A program made the translations under genes and the position numbers. Source: an uncultured Pseudoxanthomonas sp. (lineage in GTDB: Bacteria > Pseudomonadota > Gammaproteobacteria > Xanthomonadales > Xanthomonadaceae). Taken from it: 64,000 bases of DNA. Under the pieces are notes generated by a model that worked only from the letters and a program-made list of their open reading frames with translations, was not told the DNA's origin and did not search any database. Location of the stretch: positions 1 to 64,000 of the forward strand of contig CAMLGZ010000016.1 of the NCBI GenBank assembly GCA_946479745.1, read 5' to 3'. Of this stretch, positions 37,405-45,510 are shown in pieces (the first letter of the stretch is position 1; each line of letters begins with the position of its first letter).

Positions 37405-38184
37405 TCAATAGCCGCTGAGTTGCGACAACAGCCTAGGCAGAATCCGCGCCAGCCGCTCCGCCCATTCCTCCTGACCCGCAGCATCGGCAATCAGGTCCTG
37501 GCGAACTTCCAGCTCCACATGCAAAAGCCCGCGCTGCTCGCCATGCACCGGAACGGCGAAGTCGCTGGTGTCGCTGACCGCGTAAGGTTCGTTGTCGCCG
37601 ACCACAAGACCGGGTTCCGCTCGCAGCGCGTCGCGCAGGGCATGGGCCAGGCGCGCATCGCGGTGATAAAGGACCCCTGCGTGCCAGGGCCTTACGAATT
37701 CGGCGAATACCGGGGTGAAGCTGTGCAGCGAGATCAGCACCGGCGCGGGGGGCCGCTCGCTACGCCCATCCAGTTCCTGGGTGATGCGCGCGTGATAGGG
37801 CGCGAAGATTTCCAGCGCGCGCGCGGTCTTGGCGTCGTCGTCCAAGCCTTCATTGCCGGGAATTGCGGTCCCATCGCTGACGGCGACTATAGAGCCGGGC
37901 GCTTCCAGCGGACGATTGCAGTCGATCACCAGCCGCGAATAGGTCTGCAGAATGGCGAAGGCATCGAGCTTTTCCGAAAGGCGTGCGGCCAGACCGGCGA
38001 TGCCGATGTCCCAGCCGATGTGGCGATCGAGTTCGGCCTGCGCCAAGCCCAGATCGCCGAGACGCGCAGGAATCCGTTGCCCTGCATGGTCGGCGATCAG
38101 CACGAAAGGCGAATCGCTGTGCGCGCGATGGACGGTGAAAGGGGCCGGATCGTCCGCGCCCAGCAACTTTGCCGGGTTATCCAC
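37405..38184 (-). CDS. N-formylglutamate amidohydrolase-family protein
   Basis: A 259-residue member of the N-formylglutamate amidohydrolase family, which releases formate from N-formylglutamate and related compounds. Diagnostic motifs are FVLIADHAGQRIPARL, RHIGWDIGIAGLAARLSEKL and YSRLVIDCNRP, plus ISLHSFTPVF in the metal-binding core. The C-terminus has VELEVRQDLI. No histidine-utilisation genes are nearby, so the exact substrate is open. The start overlaps the NUDIX gene's stop by eight bases. Confidence 0.9.
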   Translation of the reverse strand: MDNPAKLLGADDPAPFTVHRAHSDSPFVLIADHAGQRIPARLGDLGLAQAELDRHIGWDIGIAGLAARLSEKLDAFAILQTYSRLVIDCNRPLEAPGSIVAVSDGTAIPGNEGLDDDAKTARALEIFAPYHARITQELDGRSERPPAPVLISLHSFTPVFAEFVRPWHAGVLYHRDARLAHALRDALRAEPGLVVGDNEPYAVSDTSDFAVPVHGEQRGLLHVELEVRQDLIADAAGQEEWAERLARILPRLLSQLSGY

Positions 38185-38728
38185 GCGGCGCGCCGTCCAG
38201 GTGGTGGTCGATCATCCATAAGCCGGCCCACAGTTTGGCGTCCAGTTCGTAGCCTTCGGCCATTTTCCGCACCAGCCACGCGGCGGCCTGTTTGCGCGGA
38301 ATCTCGTGCACGGTGATGTTCTCGTCGCCATCTCCGCCCCCCGCGCCGACCCGGGTCAGGCCGGTGGCGCGGACGAAGGCGATTTTTTCGCTGGCCATGC
38401 CCGAAGAGGTAGGGCCGATCATCAGTACTTCGGCATGGGCGGCGGTCCAGCCGGTTTCCTCCTCCAGCTCGCGCACCGCCGAGATCTCGATGGATTCGTC
38501 GGTGTGGATGTCCCCCACCAGCCCGGCCGGCATCTCGATGGTCGCCGCTTGCAGCGGCACACGGAATTGTTCGACGAACAGCACCTTGTCCTCCGGCGTC
38601 ACCGCGATGATGATCGCGGCCAGACCGGTGGCGTGGGTGCGTTCCACGTATTCCCAGGTACCGCGTTCGACCATGCGCAGGTACTTGCCTTCATAGACGG
38701 TTTTGGGTGGTGCGGTTTTGTCGTTCAT
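38177..38728 (-). CDS. NUDIX hydrolase (ADP-ribose pyrophosphatase-like)
   Basis: A 183-residue protein with a perfect Nudix box: GDIHTDESIEISAVRELEEE followed by TGW. FVEQFRVPLQAATIEMPAGL before it is typical of the ADP-sugar pyrophosphatase branch. The N-terminal ~40 residues form the swapped sheet of that group. It probably cleaves ADP-ribose or a related nucleoside diphosphate sugar. It is downstream of a REP element and coupled to the amidohydrolase gene. Confidence 0.9.
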   Translation of the reverse strand: MNDKTAPPKTVYEGKYLRMVERGTWEYVERTHATGLAAIIIAVTPEDKVLFVEQFRVPLQAATIEMPAGLVGDIHTDESIEISAVRELEEETGWTAAHAEVLMIGPTSSGMASEKIAFVRATGLTRVGAGGGDGDENITVHEIPRKQAAAWLVRKMAEGYELDAKLWAGLWMIDHHLDGAPRG

Positions 38729-38760
38729 GCGTACATGCTAACGGGAAGATAAGAACCGAT

Positions 38761-38831
38761 GTAGGAGCGGGCCCTGCCCGCGACGAAGCTTTACCGGGGA
38801 CGCTCCGGTCGCGGGCAGGGCCCGCTCCTAC
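38761..38831. repeat. Paired REP element, class A
   Basis: Class A arms with a spacer containing a second short complementarity (GGGACGCTCCGG). The right-hand CTAC (38828-38831) contains the stop codon of the exonuclease gene. Confidence 0.85.
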
Positions 38832-39748
38832 AAGGCATTGTCGGACAGGCCCGCGGCGGTGCGCAGGCGCCGGCGCGTCATGGGTCCGAAGCGCAGCGAT
38901 TCGGACAGGGCTTCCAGCATGCCTGCGTCTACGCTGGCGCGGATGAAGTCCGGTTCGGCGCTGTCCACCGGCGCATCCAGCGCGATGGTCGACAGTTGCC
39001 GCCACAACAGCGCATGTTCGCGTTGTTCGCGCAGGCGCACGGCCATTTGCGCCGCCCCGCGCATGCGCAGGAAGGCCACTTCGTCGATGCGCGCAAGCAG
39101 AATGTCCAGGCTGCCGAAATGCGCCAGCAGGATCGCCGCCGACTTGGTGCCGATGCCGGTGATGCCGGGAATATTGTCGACCGCATCGCCGGTGAGTGCC
39201 AGGTAGTCAGCGATCTGGCTGGCTTCCACGCCGTGGCGCGCCTTCACTCCGGCCATGCCCCAGCGTTGCCCGCGAGCGAAATCCCACTGCTCGTCGTATT
39301 CCATCAGCAATTGCGACATGTCCTTGTCGGCCGACACGATGACCCCGCGAAAACCGCGCGGCCTAGCGAAATGCAGCGCGCTGCCGATCAGATCGTCGGC
39401 CTCGTATTCGGTGTGCGTCAGCACGTTCAGGCCAAGGGCGGCGCACAACGCCTTGCAGTGGGTGAACTGGCGCTTGAGTTCTTCCGGGGCCGGATCGCGA
39501 TTGGCCTTGTAGGCCGGATACAGCTTGTTGCGGAAGCAGCTGTCCAGCGCTTCGTCGAAAGCGATCGCGATGTGCTGCGGGCGTTCCTGTTCCAGCAGCT
39601 CCAGCACGAAACGCGCGAAGCCGTGCACCGCATTGGTCGGCCAGCCATCGGCATCGTGGAACTGGTCCGGCATGGAATGCCAGGCGCGGAACACGTACAG
39701 GCTGGCGTCCACCAGGTACAGGGGCGATTTGGGCGCGGGAGCGTCCAT
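38828..39748 (-). CDS. 5'-3' exonuclease (FEN family, Xni/pol I N-domain-like)
   Basis: A 306-residue flap-endonuclease-type protein without a polymerase domain. Acidic metal sites are in YLVDASLYVFRAWHSMP, IAFDEALDSCFRN, EYEADDLIGSAL and VSADKDMSQLL. The helix-hairpin-helix DNA-binding motif is NIPGITGIGTKSA. It resembles the 5' nuclease domain of DNA polymerase I and stand-alone Xni. An in-frame GTG at 39760 would overlap the nitroreductase stop, and the ATG at 39748 lies four bases beyond that stop; the latter is preferred. The stop is supplied by a REP element. Confidence 0.88.
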   Translation of the reverse strand: MDAPAPKSPLYLVDASLYVFRAWHSMPDQFHDADGWPTNAVHGFARFVLELLEQERPQHIAIAFDEALDSCFRNKLYPAYKANRDPAPEELKRQFTHCKALCAALGLNVLTHTEYEADDLIGSALHFARPRGFRGVIVSADKDMSQLLMEYDEQWDFARGQRWGMAGVKARHGVEASQIADYLALTGDAVDNIPGITGIGTKSAAILLAHFGSLDILLARIDEVAFLRMRGAAQMAVRLREQREHALLWRQLSTIALDAPVDSAEPDFIRASVDAGMLEALSESLRFGPMTRRRLRTAAGLSDNAL

Positions 39749-39752
39749 CGCT

Positions 39753-40334
39753 TCAGGCACCTGGGCGCCAGTCGCTCAGCAGGGCCGCGACTTCGGGGCG
39801 ATCGCGCTCGGGTACATCGAGTCTGGGTGTGCCGATATGGATGAAACCGGCGATCTTTTCGTTTTCATCCAAGCCCAGGGCATGCCTGATCGCTTCGTCG
39901 TAGGCGGCCCAACCGGTCAACCATTGCGCCCCGAAACTCAGCGCCTGCGCCGATTGCAGGAGTGCAAAGCAGACGCAACCGGCGCTGAGCAGCTGTTCCT
40001 GTTCGGGCACCTTGTGATCCGGGGTGAGCCGCGCGATCACGGTAATGATCAGCGGCGCATGGGAAAAGCGCGCGCGTTCCTTCTCGATGGCGGCCGTTGG
40101 TGCCTGCGGATCGTGTTGCAAGGTGCGGGCGACCAGCATTTCGCCCAGCGCGTGGCGGGCCTGGCCCTGGATGCGAAGCAGGCGGAAGGGCACCAGCTTG
40201 CCGTGATCGGGGACCCGCACCGCTGCCTGCAACATGCGCAGCAGGGTGGCTTCGTCGGGGCCGGGCCCGGTCAGCTGTTTTGAGGGGACGGAACGGCGGT
40301 TATCCAGGAAATGCAGCGAGTCGGGGGTCATCAT
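39753..40334 (-). CDS. Nitroreductase-family flavoprotein (YdjA type)
   Basis: A 193-residue FMN-dependent oxidoreductase of the compact YdjA branch. The N-terminus has LHFLDNRRSVPSKQLTGPGP, with the FMN-phosphate Arg-Arg-Ser. AVRVPDHGKLVPFRLLRI is the YdjA-type block. GAQWLTGWAAYDEAIRHALGL and GFIHIGTP complete the FMN site. Substrate is unknown; family members reduce nitro compounds or quinones. It is followed within a few bases by the exonuclease gene. Confidence 0.9.
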   Translation of the reverse strand: MMTPDSLHFLDNRRSVPSKQLTGPGPDEATLLRMLQAAVRVPDHGKLVPFRLLRIQGQARHALGEMLVARTLQHDPQAPTAAIEKERARFSHAPLIITVIARLTPDHKVPEQEQLLSAGCVCFALLQSAQALSFGAQWLTGWAAYDEAIRHALGLDENEKIAGFIHIGTPRLDVPERDRPEVAALLSDWRPGA

Positions 40335-40497
40335 GTAGGCTAGTTTAGCGTTTCATCGATGTTGCACGGCATCAAAGTGGCTAACGGGTCACGGTTGCCG
40401 CAGACCGCGATTCCCTAAGCTGTACAGGTGGGACTAGGAGTTCCGATCCTGTCCAGCCCCCGACACAAATCGCCTGCCAAGGCGGGGAACCTTGAGC

Positions 40498-42786
40498 ATG
40501 TACAGCAACACTCACAACGCCGAGCATCACGGGCGCGATTCGCGGTTGCTGGAGCAAGCGCGGGCCACCGTCGTGCCTCCATTGGTGGATACCTTCGCCG
40601 TGGCCCTTGGCCGCTTCGACGACGCCTTGTTCGATCGCGCCGAACGCGCCGGCCATTCGCAGATGGCTTTTCTGGATGCGATGCGCGAACTGCGCCGTCG
40701 CCGCGAGGAGATCATCCGCCGTTTCCGCGCGCATCTGGATAAAGCCTGGCAGTCGCTGGAGGCCGGCGAGCCGCTTTCGATGGAAAGCGCGTTGGCCGAA
40801 CCCAGCAGCGCGCTGAGCCTGGTTTCCGACCAGGAACTGGAATCGCGACTGGCCGCGCGCAATTTGGCCAGCGTGATCATGCGCGATTGCAAGCCGGTGC
40901 TGACGCGCCTGGACCGCCGGCTGGGGTGGATCGCCGGCAATCTTGTGCTGGACAACGACCACAATCCGATCGGCCCGGAACATATCGGCGTGGCGATCCA
41001 CGAAGCCTTCGCCACTTGCGAGCTTTCCCTGGAAGTGCGCCTGGTGGTCATCAAGCTGTGCGAGCGCGATCTGGTGCCAGGCATCGGCCGCATCTACGAG
41101 GCGCTGGATCAGCGGCTCGTGCAATTGGGGGTAATGCCCGAGATGCCCGCTACCCGTTCGCCCGCACGGCCGGCGCAGCGCGCGCCGGAGGTGGAGCGGG
41201 AGGCGATGGCCGAGGAAGACGAAGCCAGCGCACCGGCCTGGGCCGCGCGGTTCACCCATCGCATGGCGGGAATGAAGGGCGGCATGCAGGCCTCCATGGC
41301 GCATAACAATTTCGGCGACGGTCCTCCGGATTACGCCGGCGGCGCGCAGGGCGTACTGCTGGAAGCGTTGCACCACTTGCTGCAGGAGTCGCGGGGCAAT
41401 CGCGAGACTCCCGAGACTTCGCGTGCTTCCTCCGGCGGAGACAATCGCCCGTTGTCGCAGCGCGAAATGCTGTCGGTGCTTTCCTTGCTGCAAAGCACGC
41501 CCAGCGCAACGCTGCGCGCGGCCATCGGCGATACCGGCGAATCGCTGGCCCAGCGCCTGAAGAGCGAAGTGCTCAGCGGCGCCACGCAACTGGGCGTGGA
41601 CCCTTCGACCGCGCGGCTGGCGCCGGTGGACGAGGACGCCATCGATCTGGTCGGCATGCTTTTCGACGTGATGCTGGACGAGCGCGATCTGGAAGGCCGC
41701 CCGCGCGAGCTGATCGGTCGGTTGGTGGTTCCTTTCGTCAAGGTCGCGTTGCTGGACCGGCGTATGTTCGTGCAGAAGACCCACCCGGCACGGCGTTTGC
41801 TCAACGTGCTGGCCGAGGCCTGCGAGGGCAACAACGGCGAGAGCGCGGCCGAGCGCACGCTGATGACCAAGGTCGAAGAAGTGGTGGGCCGTCTGACCGC
41901 CGAGTTCAACGAGAACCTCGCCATCTTCCTGACCCTGGAAGAGGAATTCCGCGATTTCCTGGGACAGCACAAGCGCCGCATCGAGATCGCAGAGCGACGC
42001 GCCGCGGAAATACAAAGCGGTCAGGAACGCCTGGAAACCGCGCGTGTGCGTATGGCCCAGGAGCTGTCTGCGCGTCTGGATGGCCGTCATGTGCCGCAGG
42101 CCATCGATGATTTCATGCGCCAGCCCTGGGCCCACCACGTCACCATGACCGTGCTGCGCGAGGGCGAGGACGGCGATGGTTTGCGCGATGCGCTGGCCTT
42201 GGCCGACGGATTGATGGAGGAGCTCACCGAAGCCCAGCGCCAGATCATCGGCAAGCCATGGCTGCAAAGCTGGCGGCCTTCGCTGCAGAAGGTGTTCGCC
42301 AGCGTCGGCATGAACTCCGATGCGGCCAGTTCCGCGGTCGATGCGCTGCACGATACCTTGCAGGCGGTAGCCGCTTCCCGTCCGGACCTGGAAAGGCAGT
42401 TGCCCGAATTGCCGCAGGTGGTGTTGCCGAAAGTGGCCGAGGACGATTCGGTTTCCATCCAGTTGGTGGGCGGCACCGACACGCTGGATTTCGACAGCAC
42501 CGATGCCGATCACTTCCGCGCGCTGGCTATCGGTACCTGGCTGGACTTTGTCGACAAGGACAACAAGGTTCAGGCGGGCAAGTTGTCGTGGGTGAGTCCG
42601 ATCTCTTCGCGTCTGTTGTTCGTCAATCGTCGCGGTGTGCGTTTCTGCGTGGCGTCGCCTGAAGAGTTGGCGATGATGGTGCGCATGGGCCGGCTGCGTA
42701 CGCATGAGGACGAGGATGCGTTCGATAGTGCGATGCAGGGCGTGATCGAGCGGTTGGACCCGGAAAAGGCGGCTGCCGGCGTCTGA
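40498..42786 (+). CDS. DUF1631-family protein with PilZ-like C-terminus
   Basis: A 762-residue protein of the DUF1631 family. The N-terminal part has MAFLDAMRELRRRREEIIRR, the middle part is largely helical (residues 300-560) with a charged helical stretch RIEIAERRAAEIQSGQERLE. The C-terminal 100 residues, LAIGTWLDFVDKDN...KLSWVSPISSRLLFVNRRG, resemble a PilZ-like beta barrel. Canonical PilZ cyclic di-GMP residues (RxxxR, D/NxSxxG) are not evident to me. An in-frame TTG at 40492 is the alternative start. The function is unknown, but a link to the window's diguanylate cyclase is possible. Confidence 0.85.
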   Translation: MYSNTHNAEHHGRDSRLLEQARATVVPPLVDTFAVALGRFDDALFDRAERAGHSQMAFLDAMRELRRRREEIIRRFRAHLDKAWQSLEAGEPLSMESALAEPSSALSLVSDQELESRLAARNLASVIMRDCKPVLTRLDRRLGWIAGNLVLDNDHNPIGPEHIGVAIHEAFATCELSLEVRLVVIKLCERDLVPGIGRIYEALDQRLVQLGVMPEMPATRSPARPAQRAPEVEREAMAEEDEASAPAWAARFTHRMAGMKGGMQASMAHNNFGDGPPDYAGGAQGVLLEALHHLLQESRGNRETPETSRASSGGDNRPLSQREMLSVLSLLQSTPSATLRAAIGDTGESLAQRLKSEVLSGATQLGVDPSTARLAPVDEDAIDLVGMLFDVMLDERDLEGRPRELIGRLVVPFVKVALLDRRMFVQKTHPARRLLNVLAEACEGNNGESAAERTLMTKVEEVVGRLTAEFNENLAIFLTLEEEFRDFLGQHKRRIEIAERRAAEIQSGQERLETARVRMAQELSARLDGRHVPQAIDDFMRQPWAHHVTMTVLREGEDGDGLRDALALADGLMEELTEAQRQIIGKPWLQSWRPSLQKVFASVGMNSDAASSAVDALHDTLQAVAASRPDLERQLPELPQVVLPKVAEDDSVSIQLVGGTDTLDFDSTDADHFRALAIGTWLDFVDKDNKVQAGKLSWVSPISSRLLFVNRRGVRFCVASPEELAMMVRMGRLRTHEDEDAFDSAMQGVIERLDPEKAAAGV

Positions 42787-42906
42787 TTTTCTGCCGTAGT
42801 CCCAGCGCAAGTCCGAATCCGGCACCTCTCGCGAACAATCATGACGTCATCCCAGCGAAAGCTGGGATCCATCTTGATCTTGCCCCTGCATTAGCTCCTG
42901 CTTCTG

Positions 42907-42956
42907 CCTCCTCCCTTGCGCGCAGCGCAGGGGAGGATTGAGGAGGGGTGCTCTTG
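42907..42956. repeat. CCCTCCC-type hairpin repeat, truncated tail
   Basis: CCTCCTCCCTTGCGC...GCGCAGGGGAGGA with the following GAGGAGGGGTGCTCTT. It is the same family as 21426 and 59564, but the closing CGC is replaced by GAT. Confidence 0.75.
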
Positions 42957-42984
42957 ATCTTGCTCTGGCCCTGGCCCTTGTTTT

Positions 42985-43215
42985 TGCTTAGAAGCAAAAG
43001 CGTTTCGCGCTACGCGCGAGTCACTTTTCTTTGAACGGCAAAGAAAAGTAACCAAAAGAAAGCCGCCCTACGGCGCGCCCAGCGATAAAGCCGCTGGGTT
43101 CGCAAATGGGCCGGGAATTTCCGTAAGGCGCATCCTGCGCCTCCGGAAACGGCGCACATCCCTGTGCGCCGCCCCTGCGGGGTTTATCCCGGCCCGCTTG
43201 CCGCGCCTCACGGGG
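42985..43215. repeat. Composite hairpin element containing AAAGAAAAGTAACCAAAAGAAAG
   Basis: An 11-base stem ACTTTTCTTTG/CAAAGAAAAGT (43023-43049) is followed by an AACCAAAAGAAAG tract and a GC-rich part. That part has small hairpins such as GGCGCACA/TGTGCGCC (43151-43170) and AAGGCGCA/TGCGCCT. I recall blocks of this type in many xanthomonad genomes, where they yield spurious ORFs ending SFGYFSL. Confidence 0.65.
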
Positions 43216-43224
43216 ATTGTTAAG

Positions 43225-43262
43225 CCAAAAGCCAAAAGCCAAAGCCAAAGCCAAAGCCAAAG
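43225..43262. repeat. Tandem repeat (CCAAAAG)2(CCAAAG)4
   Basis: Two seven-base units are followed by four six-base units with no interruptions, ending 78 bases before the pntAA start. Such tracts can change length by slippage. Whether it lies in the promoter is not known. Confidence 0.9.
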
Positions 43263-43340
43263 ACTCTTTCCCAGCAAACCGGCCTTCTTCCCCACGCTTT
43301 GCTAGCATCGGCAGTCTGGAATCCGACCGGTGAGGGGAAG

Positions 43341-44435
43341 ATGGCGATTGAAGTGCTGGTGTTGAAGGAGTCGGCGGCGGGTGAGCGTCGCGTGGCCGCC
43401 ACTCCGGAAACGGTGAAGAAGCTCGTGGCCGTCGGCGCCAGCATCAAGGTCGAACCCGGCGCGGGGCTCGGTGCCGGGTTCGTCGATCAGGCCTATCTCG
43501 ACGCGGGCGCCCAGTTGGCGACGGCCGATACGCCGGCGCAAGCCGACCTGGTGCTTTGCGTGCAGTCGCCCGATCCCGCGGCGATCGGACAATTGAAGCA
43601 GGGCGCGACTCTGGTCGGCATGCTGCAGCCGCAAGCCGATGCGGCGCGCGGCGATGCGCTCAGGGCGCGCGGCATCCTGTCGTTTCCGCTGGAAAAACTG
43701 CCGCGCACAACGCGCGCGCAGGCGATGGACGTGCTCAGTTCGCAGGCCGGCATGGCGGGCTACAAGGCCGTGTTGATCGCCGCGCAGCTGGCGCCGCGTT
43801 TCTTCCCCATGCTGACCACCGCCGCCGGCACCATTCGTCCCTCCAAAGTGCTGATCGTCGGCGCCGGCGTCGCCGGACTGCAGGGCGTCGCCACCGCCAA
43901 GCGCCTGGGTGCGCAGGTGGAAGGTTTCGACGTGCGCCCGGAAACGCGCGAACAGATCGAATCGCTGGGCGGCAAGTTCCTGGACCTGGGCGTCAGCGCG
44001 GCGGGTGAGGGCGGTTATGCGCGCCAGCTCACCGACGAGGAGCGCGCCGAACAGCAGCGCCGCCTGGCCGACCATCTGAAGGGCATCGACGTGGTGGTGT
44101 GCACGGCCGCCGTGCCGGGACGTCCCGCGCCGAAGATCATGACCATGACCATGGTCGAGGCGATGAAGCCGGGCAGCGTGATCGTGGATCTGGCTGCCGA
44201 AACCGGCGGCAACTGCGAAGCCACGCGACCGGGCCAAACCGTCGAGCACAACGGGGTGACCATCGATGGTCCTCTCAACCTGGCCAGCATGGGCGCGGTG
44301 CATGCCAGCGAGATGTATGCCCGCAACGTGTTCAATTTCGTGTCCTTGTTCGTCAAGGACGGTGCGATCGACTTCGACTGGAACGACGAGCTGCTGGCGA
44401 AGACGCGGTGGCCGGAAGCGGTTGCGGCAGAGTGA
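43341..44435 (+). CDS. pntAA: NAD(P) transhydrogenase subunit alpha part 1 (domain I)
   Basis: Soluble NAD(H)-binding subunit of proton-pumping transhydrogenase, 364 residues. VLKESAAGERRVAATPETVK is the alanine dehydrogenase-like N-terminus. VLIVGAGVAGLQGVATAKRL binds NAD and VTIDGPLNLASMGAVHASE is in the C-terminal lobe. The protein ends without membrane helices, as in three-subunit enzymes (Rhodospirillum type). The partner genes pntAB and pntB are not next to it; they lie 2.1 kb downstream beyond four genes on the other strand. Confidence 0.93.
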   Translation: MAIEVLVLKESAAGERRVAATPETVKKLVAVGASIKVEPGAGLGAGFVDQAYLDAGAQLATADTPAQADLVLCVQSPDPAAIGQLKQGATLVGMLQPQADAARGDALRARGILSFPLEKLPRTTRAQAMDVLSSQAGMAGYKAVLIAAQLAPRFFPMLTTAAGTIRPSKVLIVGAGVAGLQGVATAKRLGAQVEGFDVRPETREQIESLGGKFLDLGVSAAGEGGYARQLTDEERAEQQRRLADHLKGIDVVVCTAAVPGRPAPKIMTMTMVEAMKPGSVIVDLAAETGGNCEATRPGQTVEHNGVTIDGPLNLASMGAVHASEMYARNVFNFVSLFVKDGAIDFDWNDELLAKTRWPEAVAAE

Positions 44436-44486
44436 AGATAAGTTGAGAGAGGGAAGCGGATTTGCGGCGTAACCGTATTAACTAAA

Positions 44487-44566
44487 GGTCGTCATCCCGG
44501 CGAAAGCCGGGACCCAGCTTTCCGAGTGCTGATGCTTGGCTCCCGGCTTTCGCCGGGATGACGACC
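44487..44566. repeat. Palindromic repeat, GGTCGTCATCCCGGCGAAAG arms
   Basis: Left arm GGTCGTCATCCCGGCGAAAG, right arm CTTTCGCCGGGATGACGACC, total 80 bases. It belongs to the CGTCATCCC family and lies at the left edge of the opposite-strand sigma-factor cassette. Confidence 0.85.
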
Positions 44567-44651
44567 CTTGGTGTGGTGCGTTCCGTAGCCCGGAACTATC
44601 CGACCGCTAGTGTTGCAAGCCAGTCCTGCAGCCAAAACTATCGACTTGTAT

Positions 44652-45104
44652 TCATCGAGGCGGCAAGGGCGGCAGCGGCGGCTTTGCATCTTGCGGTGCA
44701 TTCTTCTGTATCCACGCGCGGCGCTGTTCCGGCGTCATTTTTTTCCAGTCGTCGCGCAGTTTCCTGCGCTGCTCCGGCGGCAGGTCCTTCATGCGTACGA
44801 ACAGCACGCGGGCCTCCTCGCGCTGGCGGGGATTCATGCCTTCGAAGCGGCGCATGCCCTTGCGCGCCTGCTGGCGCTGTTCGGGCGTCATGCTCTTCCA
44901 GCGTTGCGCGTGCTCCAGCATGCGCGGGCGGTCGTCGGGATCGCTGTTCCAGCGCTCGCGCACCGGCGCGATCAAGGCCTCGCGCTGCTGCGGAGTCAAC
45001 TTGTCCCAGTCGGGCAGCGATTGCGCGGGCGCCGATTGCGCCAGCGCGTTGCCGGCCAGCAACAACAGGCCAAGCGCCAGGGAGCGGGAAAGTGCGGTCT
45101 TCAT
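44652..45104 (-). CDS. DUF3106 secreted protein
   Basis: A 150-residue protein with a signal peptide (ending GNALAQ). The rest is a string of short helices built on WDKLTPQQREALIAPVRERW, RWKSMTPEQRQQARKGMRRF and DWKKMTPEQRRAWIQ. The repeated LTP/MTPEQR motif is the mark of DUF3106, related in pattern to CpxP/Spy-type periplasmic chaperones. The C-terminus is proline-rich. It is the last gene of a sigma factor, anti-sigma-like and DUF3106 operon, an order I recall from other proteobacteria. Confidence 0.85.
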   Translation of the reverse strand: MKTALSRSLALGLLLLAGNALAQSAPAQSLPDWDKLTPQQREALIAPVRERWNSDPDDRPRMLEHAQRWKSMTPEQRQQARKGMRRFEGMNPRQREEARVLFVRMKDLPPEQRRKLRDDWKKMTPEQRRAWIQKNAPQDAKPPLPPLPPR

Positions 45105-45108
45105 GCGG

Positions 45109-45510
45109 TTACTCCATCGCCAACGGCTCGGCTTCGGAAGAAGCCAGCCACATGTACAGGTCGGGGCTTTCGTCCAGCGCGGCGAGACTGTCGTCATAGC
45201 CGTCGTCATTGTCCACCGTCGCGACCATGGGCTGCATCGCCGGCACGCTGCCCGAATGCGGCAGGAACTGCATGCCCAGGGCCACCGCCAGCACCGCGGA
45301 GAACGCCGTGGCGGTGACCCAGCGCCAGGCATGTCCGCGCTTGGGTGCGGTTTGCGCCGCGTGTCGCGCCGCGCGCAGACGGGCCAGCGTCTGCGGCGAA
45401 ACCTGCGAGACTGCGGCCGCATGCAATTGGCGCATGTCGCGGTCGAAACTATCGTTGTCTTGTTCGATTCCCGTGCTGTCGATTTGTGTGCGGTCGGCAG
45501 GTATGTTCAT
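45109..45510 (-). CDS. DUF3619-like single-pass membrane protein, probable sigma-factor partner
   Basis: A 133-residue protein with a charged N-terminal cytoplasmic part (QLHAAAVSQVSPQTLARLRA), one membrane helix (VTATAFSAVLAVALGMQFL) at about 67-85, and an acidic C-terminal periplasmic tail (DNDDGYDDSLAALDESPDLY). This layout fits anti-sigma or DUF3619 proteins that accompany ECF sigma factors. The ATG overlaps the sigma stop as ATGA and the stop lies four bases before the DUF3106 gene. Anti-sigma action is inferred from position only. Confidence 0.72.
   Translation of the reverse strand: MNIPADRTQIDSTGIEQDNDSFDRDMRQLHAAAVSQVSPQTLARLRAARHAAQTAPKRGHAWRWVTATAFSAVLAVALGMQFLPHSGSVPAMQPMVATVDNDDGYDDSLAALDESPDLYMWLASSEAEPLAME

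Larger units (their letters stand above)
42787..43340. other. 554-base intergenic block made of several repeats
   Basis: Between the DUF1631 gene and pntAA lie, in order: a one-sided CGTCATCCC palindrome (42845-42871), a CCCTCCC-type hairpin (42907-42956), a composite element from about 42985 to 43215 with several hairpins, and a tandem CCAAAG tract (43225-43262). Minus-strand open frames here are made of these repeats and are not credible genes. The pntAA promoter should lie within the last 80 bases. Confidence 0.75.

Noticed and set aside
40381..42825. 814-codon minus-strand open frame opposite the DUF1631 gene
   Set aside because: It is rich in His, Arg and Gln as expected for reverse-strand shadows, starts in a repeat and has no domain. 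The plus-strand gene is well supported.
43225..43262. CRISPR-like tandem repeat
   Set aside because: The units are six or seven bases, contiguous and without spacers. It is a simple sequence repeat.
43021..43308. Minus-strand open frame of 95 codons, with an overlapping 75-codon frame
   Set aside because: It is composed of the hairpin element and the CCAAAG tract. Its Leu-Ala-rich N-terminus comes only from the tandem repeat, and I recall similar frames as translated repeats in other genomes.
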